Of a DNA stretch of 23,030 nt, positions 16,413 to 23,030 are shown in pieces. A program made the position numbers and the translations under genes. The stretch is taken from the NCBI GenBank assembly GCA_029239415.1, contig JAQZAY010000020.1, positions 1 through 23,030 on the forward strand. Direction: 5' to 3'. The DNA is from Pseudomonas sp. GTDB lineage: Bacteria; Pseudomonadota; Gammaproteobacteria; Pseudomonadales; Pseudomonadaceae. Positions within the stretch are counted from its first letter, which is position 1. Every line of letters starts with the position of its first letter. The notes under the pieces are model-generated. The model did no database searches and had not been told where the DNA came from. It saw only the letters and a list, made by a program, of their open reading frames with translations.

Positions 16413-17965
16413 GGATGCTCTCGCTCGGCAAACAAGGCCTTGACGAAGGATTCGGCTTCGAACGTGCGCAAGTCATCGATGCCCTCGCCCACGCCGATGT
16501 AGCGGATCGGCAAGCCGAACTGCTTGGCCAGGGCAAAGATCACCCCGCCCTTGGCGGTGCCGTCGAGCTTGGTCAGGGCAAGGCCGGTCAGCTCGACGCT
16601 CTGGTTGAAGTGCTTGGCCTGGTTGATGGCGTTCTGCCCGGTACCGGCGTCCAGCACCAGCAGCACTTCGTGCGGTGCATCGGCGTCGAGCTTGCCGATG
16701 ACCCGGCGGACCTTCTTGAGCTCTTCCATCAGGTTGTCTTTGGTATGCAGGCGACCGGCGGTATCGGCGATCAGCACATCGATGCCCCGGGCCTTGGCGG
16801 CCTGCACCGCGTCGAAGATGACCGAGGCGGAGTCGGCGCCGGTGTGCTGGGCAATGACCGGGATCTGGTTGCGCTCGCCCCAGACCTGCAGCTGCTCGAC
16901 CGCCGCGGCGCGGAAGGTGTCGCCCGCCGCCAGCATGACTTTCTTGCCTTCGAGCTGCAGTTTCTTGGCCAGCTTGCCGATGGTGGTGGTCTTGCCGGCC
17001 CCGTTGACGCCGACCACCAGGATCACGAATGGCCTGGACTGGGCATCGATCTGCAGCGGCTTCTCGACCGGGCGCAGCACGCCCGCCAGCTCGTCCTGCA
17101 GCGACTTGTACAGGGCGTCGCTGTCGGCCAGCTGCTTGCGCGCGACCTTCTGGGTCAGGTTGCGGACGATGGCGGTGGTGGCCTCGACGCCGACGTCGGC
17201 GGTCAACAGGCGGGTCTCGATCTCGTCGAGCAGGTCGTCATCGATGGCTTTCTTGCCCAGGAACAGGCTGGCCATGCCTTCGCCGATGCTGGCGCTGGTC
17301 TTGGACAGGCCCTGCTTGAGACGGGCGAAGAAGCCGGCCTTGGCTTCCTCGGTACGGGCTGGAGCTGGCGCCTCGGCGGGAACTGGCGCGGCGCCAGCCA
17401 CAGGAGGGGCTACCTCGACCGGCTCGGCGGCAATGACGGGATCGACTTCCGGCGCCATTGCAGTAACGGCCGGCTCGGCGACTGGCGCGACACGCCCTGG
17501 AATGGCAGGTGGGGCATGCGGCTCGAGGTCTTCCACGAACGCGACCGGCTCTTCCTCGACCGGCAGCACCAGGTTGCTGACGGGCGGCGCGACCGGCTCG
17601 ACGATCGGCTCGGCAGGCGCGGGCGCCGGGGCGACAGGCGCGGGAGCGGATACCTGAGGGGCGACGACAGGTGCCGGGGCAGCGGGTGCGGGCGCAACCG
17701 GCGCAGGTGGAACGGGCGCAGGGGGTTCTGCCACCGGGCTCTCTGCCAGCGGCGCGGCCTCGGCCACCGGTGCGGGCGCATCGGCTTCGCGCACGGGCTC
17801 GGCTGGCGCGGGCACCTGCTCGGCCGGCGCCTCGGGGGCTACGGGCTCGGGACCTTGTGGCTGTTCGGCGACAGGTTCCTGCGGCTTCTTGCGAAACCAG
17901 CTGAACAGGCCTTTCTTCTCGCCAGCCGCGGCCGGCGCTTTCTTGTCGTCGTTGGAACCAAACAT
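16409..17965 (-). CDS. ftsY: Signal recognition particle receptor FtsY
   Basis: The protein (518 residues) is the SRP-receptor GTPase that docks SRP-ribosome complexes for membrane protein insertion. The first 210 residues are an acidic A domain of low complexity, rich in Ala, Pro, Glu and Val, with a basic amphipathic start ([19 protein letters not shown]). The NG core holds G1 [10 protein letters not shown] (319-328), [16 protein letters not shown] (401-405), TKLDG (465-469) and the closing [13 protein letters not shown]. No Shine-Dalgarno is obvious upstream of 17965, but the N-terminus matches Pseudomonas FtsY, so the start is kept. It leads the ftsYEX-rpoH run. Confidence 0.97.
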   Translation of the reverse strand: MFGSNDDKKAPAAAGEKKGLFSWFRKKPQEPVAEQPQGPEPVAPEAPAEQVPAPAEPVREADAPAPVAEAAPLAESPVAEPPAPVPPAPVAPAPAAPAPVVAPQVSAPAPVAPAPAPAEPIVEPVAPPVSNLVLPVEEEPVAFVEDLEPHAPPAIPGRVAPVAEPAVTAMAPEVDPVIAAEPVEVAPPVAGAAPVPAEAPAPARTEEAKAGFFARLKQGLSKTSASIGEGMASLFLGKKAIDDDLLDEIETRLLTADVGVEATTAIVRNLTQKVARKQLADSDALYKSLQDELAGVLRPVEKPLQIDAQSRPFVILVVGVNGAGKTTTIGKLAKKLQLEGKKVMLAAGDTFRAAAVEQLQVWGERNQIPVIAQHTGADSASVIFDAVQAAKARGIDVLIADTAGRLHTKDNLMEELKKVRRVIGKLDADAPHEVLLVLDAGTGQNAINQAKHFNQSVELTGLALTKLDGTAKGGVIFALAKQFGLPIRYIGVGEGIDDLRTFEAESFVKALFAEREHP

Positions 17966-18071
17966 GGAGGACGGCTATCTCAGGGTAGCGATGCGCCACC
18001 AGCGGCGCACCAGGAATTCTTTCAACGCAGAACAGACTATTTCCAATCCGCCTGGTTCATGCGCAATATTT

Positions 18072-18102
18072 TGTCGCGAGGCCCTGCGGGCCAGATCCGC
18101 GA
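18072..18102. repeat. Nested inverted repeat in the ftsY-M16 intergenic region
   Basis: An outer stem GTCGCG / CGCGAC encloses an inner stem GGCCC / GGGCC with a TGC loop. The 232-bp gap has no other gene; GTCGCGAG recurs about 40 bases further on. It might be a terminator-like or REP-like structure, but it does not match the common P. putida REP consensus as I remember it. Confidence 0.4.
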
Positions 18103-18197
18103 CAGGCATGGTCGCGAGACAATCGGATCAGTATCCTAGCACCTCCAGGCCCGCCGACGCTAAACCCACGCGGGCCGCCTCACAGGTTGAACACCGT

Positions 18198-19553
18198 ATG
18201 AATGCTCTAGCCCGCCGCGCTGCTGGCCTGCTGCTCAGCACACTCTGCCTGCCGTTCGCGGCCCTTGCCGCCGATCCGCAACCCACCCACGAATTCATCC
18301 TCGACAACGGCCTCAAGGTGGTCGTGCGCGAAGACCATCGTGCTCCCGTGGTGGTCTCGCAGATCTGGTACAAGGTCGGCTCCAGCTACGAAACCCCAGG
18401 CCAGACCGGCCTGTCCCACGCCCTCGAGCACATGATGTTCAAGGGCAGCGCCAAGGTCGGCCCCGGCGAGGGCTCGCGGATCCTGCGCGACCTGGGCGCC
18501 GAGGAAAACGCCTTCACCAGCGACGACTACACCGCGTACTACCAGGTCCTGGCGCGCGACCGCCTGCCCGTGGCCCTGGAGCTCGAGGCCGATCGCATGG
18601 CCAGCCTGCGCCTGCCCGCCGACGAGTTCAGCCGCGAGATCGAAGTCATCAAGGAAGAGCGCCGCCTGCGCACCGACGACAAGCCCAACCAGAAGGCCTT
18701 CGAGCTGTTCCGTGCGATGGCCTACCCGGCCAGCGGCTACCATACCCCGACCATCGGCTGGATGGCCGACCTGGAGCGCATGAAGGTCGAGGAACTGCGC
18801 CACTGGTATCAATCCTGGTACGCCCCGAACAACGCGACCCTGGTGGTGGTGGGCGACGTCACCGCCGACGAGATCAAGGGCCTGGCGCAGAAGTACTTCG
18901 GCGCCATCCCCAGGCGCGCCGTGCCGCCGGCCAAGCTGCCGCTGGAACTGGCCGAACCTGGCCTGCGCAAGCTCACCCTGCGCGTGCAGACCCAGCTGCC
19001 GAGCCTGATCTACGGCTTCAACGTGCCGGGCCTGGCGACCGCCAAGGACCCGCGCAGCGTGCACGCCCTGCGCCTGATTTCCGCCCTCCTCGACGGCGGC
19101 TACAGCGCGCGCCTGCCCGCACGCCTGGAGCGCGGCCTGGAGCTGGTGGCCGGTGCCGGCTCCGGCTACGACCCCTTTACCCGCGGGGACAGCCTGTTCC
19201 TGCTCTCGGCAACCCCGAACGTGCAGAAGCACAAGACCCTTGCCGATGTCGAGAAGGGTTTCTGGACATTGCTCGACGAACTCAAGACCACGCCACCCTC
19301 GGCCGAAGAACTCGAGCGCGTGCGCGCCCAGGTGATCGCCGAGCTGGTCTATGACCGTGACTCGATCAGCAGCCAGGCCACCACCATCGGCCAGCTCGAG
19401 ACGGTCGGCCTTTCGTGGAAACTGATCGACAGCGAACTGGACGAGCTCAAGCAGGTGACGCCCAAGGACATCCAGGATGCGGCCCGCACCTACTTCACCC
19501 GCGAACGCCTGAGCGTTGCCCATGTATTGCCCGAGGAAACCGTCCATGAGTGA
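18198..19553 (+). CDS. Exported M16 family zinc metallopeptidase (catalytic subunit)
   Basis: The protein (451 residues) begins with a Sec signal peptide (1 to about 25, ending AALAA) and continues as a pitrilysin-type M16 peptidase. The inverted zinc motif is His74-x-x-Glu77-His78 (SHALEHMMFKG). The distal zinc ligand Glu154 lies in EVIKEERR with the accessory Glu147 seven residues earlier. NAFTSDD and WYAPNNATLVVVGD are further family marks. It is expected to be a periplasmic oligopeptide or protein peptidase working with the next gene's product. The ATG at 18198 is the last before the signal peptide. Its stop interlocks with the next ATG (8-bp overlap). Substrate is unknown. Confidence 0.93.
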   Translation: MNALARRAAGLLLSTLCLPFAALAADPQPTHEFILDNGLKVVVREDHRAPVVVSQIWYKVGSSYETPGQTGLSHALEHMMFKGSAKVGPGEGSRILRDLGAEENAFTSDDYTAYYQVLARDRLPVALELEADRMASLRLPADEFSREIEVIKEERRLRTDDKPNQKAFELFRAMAYPASGYHTPTIGWMADLERMKVEELRHWYQSWYAPNNATLVVVGDVTADEIKGLAQKYFGAIPRRAVPPAKLPLELAEPGLRKLTLRVQTQLPSLIYGFNVPGLATAKDPRSVHALRLISALLDGGYSARLPARLERGLELVAGAGSGYDPFTRGDSLFLLSATPNVQKHKTLADVEKGFWTLLDELKTTPPSAEELERVRAQVIAELVYDRDSISSQATTIGQLETVGLSWKLIDSELDELKQVTPKDIQDAARTYFTRERLSVAHVLPEETVHE

Positions 19554-21024
19554 TCGCCGCGCACCCCGCCATCCCCTGCTGGCCCTCGCTACCCTGCTGC
19601 CGGTCTTCGCCATGGCGCTGTTCACCGCCGGTCCGGCGCTCGCCGATGCAGTCGCCGCACGCCCGGCCAATACCCTGCAGTCGCTGGCCGAGCTGGACGG
19701 CAAGCCCCCCAGCCGCCGCCAGTTGAACATCCAGGCCTGGAACACCGCCGAGGGCGCCCGCGTGCTGTTCGTCGAGGCCCGTGAACTGCCGATGTTCGAC
19801 CTGCGCGTGACCTTCGCCGCTGGCAGCAGCCAGGACGGCGCCACGCCCGGCATCGCCAGCCTCGCCAACGCGATGCTCAACGAAGGCGTCGCCGGCAAGG
19901 ATGTCACTGCCATCGCCCAGGGCTTCGAAGGGCTGGGGGCAGACTTTGGCAATGGCTCCTACCGCGACATGGCCGTGGCCACGCTGCGCAGCCTGAGCGC
20001 TGTCGACAAGCGCGAGCCCGCCCTCAAGCTGTTCGCCGAGGTGGTGGGCAAGCCGACCTTCCCGGAAGACGCCTTGGCGCGCATCAAGAACCAGCTGCTG
20101 GCCGGTTTCGAGTACGAGAAACAGAACCCGGCCCAGCTGGCGGGCAAGGCGCTGTATGCCAAGCTCTACGGCGAGCATCCCTACGCGAGCCCAAGCGACG
20201 GCACCCCACAGAGCATCCCGCCCATCACCCTCGACCAGCTGCGCGCCTTCCACGCCAAGGCCTACACCGCCGGCAATGCGGTCATCGCGCTGGTCGGCGA
20301 CCTCAGCCGCGGCGAAGCCGAAGCCATCGCCGCACAGGTATCGAGCGCGTTGCCCAAGGGACCTGCCCTGGCCAGGCTGGCACAGCCGAGCGAGCCCAAG
20401 CCTGGCAGCACGCACATCGATTTCCCTTCCAAGCAGACCCACCTGATGCTCGCCGAACTCGGCATCGACCGTACCGATCCCGACTACGCCGCGCTGTCGC
20501 TGGGCAACCAGATCCTCGGTGGCGGTGCGTTCGGCACCCGCCTGATGAGCGAAGTCCGTGAAAAGCGCGGCCTTACCTATGGCGTCTACTCGGCGTTCAC
20601 CCCGATGCAGGTGCGCGGCCCGTTCATGATCAACTTGCAGACTCGCGCCGAGCTCAGCGAAGGCACGCTCAAGCTGGTCCAGAATATCCTGGCCGACTAC
20701 CTCGAGACCGGTCCGACCCAGCAAGAGCTCGACGATGCCAAGCGCGAACTGGCCGGCAGCTTCCCACTGTCCAATGCCAGCAATGCCAGCATCGTCGGGC
20801 AACTGGGGGCCATCGGCTTCTACAACCTGCCGCTGACCTGGATCGAAGACTTCATGCAGCAATCCCAGAACCTCACCGTCGAGCAGGTCAAGGCCGCGCT
20901 CGACAAGCACCTGGCGGCCGACAAGCTGGTCATCGTCACGGCCGGCCCGAAAGTGCCGCAGAAACCCTTGCCACCGCCTACTGAAAAACCCGCCGAGCAG
21001 CCGCTTGGCGTACCGGAGCATTAA
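19546..21024 (+). CDS. Exported M16 family protein lacking the zinc site (partner subunit)
   Basis: This 492-residue M16 protein has a signal peptide or anchor (about 8-33, ending ALA). The position aligned with HxxEH reads SLANA (Ser105, Asn108, Ala109), so it cannot bind zinc. It keeps the C-terminal domain motif REKRGLTYGVYS with the Arg/Tyr pair typical of the non-catalytic M16 subunit that helps bind substrate. It therefore probably forms a heterodimer with the preceding enzyme in the periplasm, as in other two-component M16 peptidases. A Pro/Glu-rich tail ends the protein. GAGGA lies upstream of the ATG at 19546, which overlaps the previous stop by eight bases. Confidence 0.92.
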   Translation: MSDRRAPRHPLLALATLLPVFAMALFTAGPALADAVAARPANTLQSLAELDGKPPSRRQLNIQAWNTAEGARVLFVEARELPMFDLRVTFAAGSSQDGATPGIASLANAMLNEGVAGKDVTAIAQGFEGLGADFGNGSYRDMAVATLRSLSAVDKREPALKLFAEVVGKPTFPEDALARIKNQLLAGFEYEKQNPAQLAGKALYAKLYGEHPYASPSDGTPQSIPPITLDQLRAFHAKAYTAGNAVIALVGDLSRGEAEAIAAQVSSALPKGPALARLAQPSEPKPGSTHIDFPSKQTHLMLAELGIDRTDPDYAALSLGNQILGGGAFGTRLMSEVREKRGLTYGVYSAFTPMQVRGPFMINLQTRAELSEGTLKLVQNILADYLETGPTQQELDDAKRELAGSFPLSNASNASIVGQLGAIGFYNLPLTWIEDFMQQSQNLTVEQVKAALDKHLAADKLVIVTAGPKVPQKPLPPPTEKPAEQPLGVPEH

Positions 21025-21614
21025 TGGCCAAGCCTTCCCAACCCGCCAGACCCAGCCAGGGCCAGGGCCACCTGCGCATCATCGCCGGTGAATGGCGCAG
21101 CCGCCGCCTGCCGGTGCCCGTCGGGGAGGGCCTGCGCCCGACCCCGGACCGGGTCCGCGAAACCCTGTTCAACTGGCTCGCCCCACATATCGAAGGCGCC
21201 CACGTGCTGGACGCCTTCACCGGGAGCGGTGCCCTGTACCTCGAAGCCTTGTCACGCGGCGCGGCCGAGGCCGTTGCGCTGGACAGCAACCCGGCGGCCA
21301 TCGCCAACCTTCGGGAAAACCTGGAGTTGCTGCGCTGCCCGCGCGGCAAGGTGATCCAGAACGACGCTCTGCGCTACCTGCAAGGCGAGGTCAAGCAGCA
21401 GTTCGACCTGGTGTTCCTCGACCCTCCCTTCCACCAGGACCTGCTGGCCACCACCTGCGGCCTGCTCGAAGATCGCGGCTGGCTGCGCGAAAGCGCATGG
21501 ATCTACACCGAAAGCGAAGCGGCGCCCTCCTCCTTGCAGATGCCGGGTAGCTGGCGGCTGCATCGGGAGAAAAAGACCGGGCAGGTCCATTACGCCTTGT
21601 GGCAACGCGGCTGA
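21024..21614 (+). CDS. rsmD: 16S rRNA (guanine(966)-N(2))-methyltransferase
   Basis: The 196-residue enzyme methylates G966 of 16S rRNA in the small subunit with SAM. It has the family opening LRIIAGEWRSRRLPVP, RPTPDRVRETLFNWL, the SAM site LDAFTGSGALYLEALSRG (62-79), VALDSNP, and the catalytic DPPF in FDLVFLDPPFHQD. One base overlaps the previous stop (TAATG), so it is translated with the M16 pair. In many gammaproteobacteria it lies near ftsYEX and coaD; here the next gene is an M16 peptidase instead. Confidence 0.96.
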   Translation: MAKPSQPARPSQGQGHLRIIAGEWRSRRLPVPVGEGLRPTPDRVRETLFNWLAPHIEGAHVLDAFTGSGALYLEALSRGAAEAVALDSNPAAIANLRENLELLRCPRGKVIQNDALRYLQGEVKQQFDLVFLDPPFHQDLLATTCGLLEDRGWLRESAWIYTESEAAPSSLQMPGSWRLHREKKTGQVHYALWQRG

Positions 21615-21631
21615 CCACGATCTTCTGAAAG

Positions 21632-21662
21632 TCTGCCTGCAGCTCTAAGTACCGCAGGCAGA
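21632..21662 (+). terminator. Inverted repeat between rsmD and the second M16 gene
   Basis: Perfect 9-bp arms TCTGCCTGC / GCAGGCAGA with a 13-base loop, 18 bases after the rsmD stop. There is no T-run, so termination is uncertain; it may be a leader structure of the next gene. Confidence 0.4.
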
Positions 21663-21715
21663 TACCCACTTCCACAGAGACTGCTCCGACCCCATTGCTC
21701 GAGAGCAGCCTCGCC

Positions 21716-23026
21716 ATGCCTCCACATCCGTTAGACAGTCCAACCCCTGCCCCTTCCGCTACCCCACGCTCCTTGCATCGCTTCACCCTTGCCAACGGGC
21801 TGAAGGTCTACCTGCGCGAAGATCGCCGAGTCCCCTTGGTCAGCGCACAAATGTGGTACCACGTAGGTTCAAGCTACGAACCTGACGGCCACACCGGTCT
21901 TTCCCATGCCTTGGAGCACGTGATATTCGAGGGTGGCAGCAAACTCGCGCCTGGGCAGTATTCCGCCCTGATCAGCCGCCTGGGTGGCGAACCCAACGCC
22001 TTCACCAACCGTGACGCCACGGTGTTTCCGGTCACCCTGCCTGCCAGCCGCGTGGAAATCGTGCTCGAGGTCCTGGCCGATGCCATGGCCAGTGCCAGGT
22101 TCGATGAAGCAGCGTTCACCCGCGAGCTCGACATAATCAAGGCTGAACGGCGAACGAGGCTTGATAGCACACCTTATGCCTTGGCCCTGGAACGGGCCCG
22201 GTTGCTCGCTCACGGGGCCAGCCGTTACGCCACGCCCATCATTGGTCATCCTCAAGACCTGGAACAGATGACCTACGCGAACGTGCGGGTCTGGTACCAA
22301 AGCTGGTATCACCCAAACAACGCCACCCTGGTGGTGGTTGGCGCTATCAGTCCCGAGCGCCTGCGGGTCCTGGTCGAACGCCATTTTGCCGGGCTGCAGG
22401 CCAATCGCCTGCCACCCCGTGAAACGCCCAGGGAAAGCGCTTCGCTGGAACAGCGCAGCCAGACAGTCGCCGCGCCCGGGATGCGACCGGGGGTGATCAT
22501 GACCTTCAATACCCCTGCCCAGGCCACCGCCCGCACCCCTGAAGTAGCCTTGGCGCTGCGTCTGCTGGCTGTGGTGCTCGCGGTGGGCGCCAGCTCGCGG
22601 CTTTACCGCCGTCTCGTGCGCGGCGCAAAAGCGCTGGCCGTCAAGGCTGAATATGAATACCTGCAACGTGGCGACGGCTTGTTCATCGTCAGCGCGATTT
22701 CCAGCGGCGCACCCGAAGAGATGGCCTCCCTGATCTGGCATGAGCTTGAGGTGCTTCGCCAGACCCCGCCCGAAGAACAAGAGCTCAAGCGGGCCAAGGC
22801 CAGCCTGCTGAGCGCTCAGATCTTCGAACAGGATGACATCGCCCAGCAGGCATCGACCATCGGTGCCTATGCCACCAGCGGCCTGGACCCCGACCTGCCA
22901 GGCACCGAGCCGCAAGCGATCGAAAACCTCACGGGTGAGCACCTGCGGCAAGCAGCGCACGAATACTTCACCCGACGCCGTCTGGCGGTCACCTACATGC
23001 ACGACAAGGAGCGCTCGCATGAATGA
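21716..23026 (+). CDS. M16 family zinc metallopeptidase, second copy, no signal peptide
   Basis: The 436-residue product is a clear paralog of the gene at 18198, sharing long stretches such as TGLSHALEH, NAFT and WYQSW-type segments with NNATLVVVG. The zinc site is intact: His64-x-x-Glu67-His68, distal Glu144 and Glu137. It has no signal peptide: the N-terminus is MPPHPLDSPTPAPSATP followed directly by the peptidase domain, so it is probably cytoplasmic unless exported otherwise. The ATG at 21716 (weak GAGAG) is preferred to a TTG seven codons earlier. Codons look less strictly G/C-ending than those of its neighbours. Its TGA interlocks with the next ATG. Confidence 0.9.
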   Translation: MPPHPLDSPTPAPSATPRSLHRFTLANGLKVYLREDRRVPLVSAQMWYHVGSSYEPDGHTGLSHALEHVIFEGGSKLAPGQYSALISRLGGEPNAFTNRDATVFPVTLPASRVEIVLEVLADAMASARFDEAAFTRELDIIKAERRTRLDSTPYALALERARLLAHGASRYATPIIGHPQDLEQMTYANVRVWYQSWYHPNNATLVVVGAISPERLRVLVERHFAGLQANRLPPRETPRESASLEQRSQTVAAPGMRPGVIMTFNTPAQATARTPEVALALRLLAVVLAVGASSRLYRRLVRGAKALAVKAEYEYLQRGDGLFIVSAISSGAPEEMASLIWHELEVLRQTPPEEQELKRAKASLLSAQIFEQDDIAQQASTIGAYATSGLDPDLPGTEPQAIENLTGEHLRQAAHEYFTRRRLAVTYMHDKERSHE

Positions 23027-23030
23027 CTCG
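23019..23030 (+). CDS. Start of a further gene, cut by window edge (likely partner M16 subunit)
   Basis: Only ATG AAT GAC TCG is visible. It overlaps the stop of the preceding M16 gene by eight bases (ATGAATGA), exactly as in the first M16 pair (ATGAGTGA). The gene's identity is inferred from that layout alone; AAGGAG lies upstream near 23006-23011. Confidence 0.45.

Noticed and set aside
16415..18139. 574-codon plus-strand open frame opposite ftsY
   Set aside because: Antisense shadow of ftsY; composition is low-complexity (His/Asp/Arg/Gly) and no family motif is seen.
18207..19952. Long open frame of 581 codons on the minus strand across the first M16 gene
   Set aside because: It lies antisense to a well-supported metallopeptidase, has no recognisable domain, and is rich in Gly/Ala/Val/Gln as expected from reading GC-rich genes in the wrong frame.
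19546..21024. Second M16 gene as a pseudogene because its zinc motif is absent
   Set aside because: The frame is full length, translationally coupled and keeps the Arg/Tyr substrate motif; non-catalytic partners are normal in this family.

Overview
The window is a GC-rich chromosomal segment of a fluorescent Pseudomonas, most likely of the P. putida group. The evidence is the gene order (pilT / yggS-proC-yggT-metX-metW-rdgB-hemW / trmB-thiG-thiS / mtgA / rpoH-ftsX-ftsE-ftsY / M16 pair-rsmD), the strongly G/C-ending codons, and close protein resemblance to Pseudomonas families. It is almost entirely core genome. No rRNA, tRNA, IS element, prophage or CRISPR array was found. No gap between genes exceeds about 235 bp.

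Layout. (1) 2-1619, plus strand: the 3' part of argS and a SPOR-domain protein, closed by a strong hairpin. (2) 1670-2886: a minus-strand double-TM2 membrane protein diverging from a secreted NlpC/P60 peptidase. (3) 2883-3905, minus: an orphan, somewhat divergent pilT whose stop codon overlaps that of the NlpC gene. (4) 3972-10573, plus: a tightly packed run of yggS, proC, yggT, metX, metW, a DUF4426 gene, rdgB, hemW and a DUF3392 gene, joining PLP homeostasis, proline and methionine synthesis, nucleotide-pool cleaning and haem handling. A hairpin splits it between yggT and metX. (5) 10621-12869, minus: trmB, thiG, thiS and a DUF423 gene. (6) 12935-13645, plus: mtgA, ending at a bidirectional terminator shared with rpoH. 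(7) 13758-17965, minus: ftsY-ftsE-ftsX with 4-bp ATGA overlaps, then rpoH, which has its own sigma-E-type promoter. (8) 18198-23030, plus: a Sec-exported M16 metallopeptidase, its active-site-degenerate M16 partner, rsmD, and a second catalytic M16 peptidase without signal peptide, overlapping the start of a further gene cut by the window edge.

The genes mostly do housekeeping: translation (argS, trmB, rsmD), cell division and membrane insertion (ftsYEX, SPOR protein, mtgA, NlpC/P60), heat shock (rpoH), amino acids and cofactors (proC, metXW, thiSG, hemW). The part that looks least like fixed core is the right edge. There a second M16 module follows rsmD and repeats the junction of the first one (ATG and TGA interlocked with an 8-bp overlap), but its catalytic subunit appears cytoplasmic. 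This is the best candidate for an undescribed system. The other notable signals are regulatory: the rpoH leader, a 20-bp palindrome beside thiS/DUF423, and a small tandem repeat next to the rpoH terminator.
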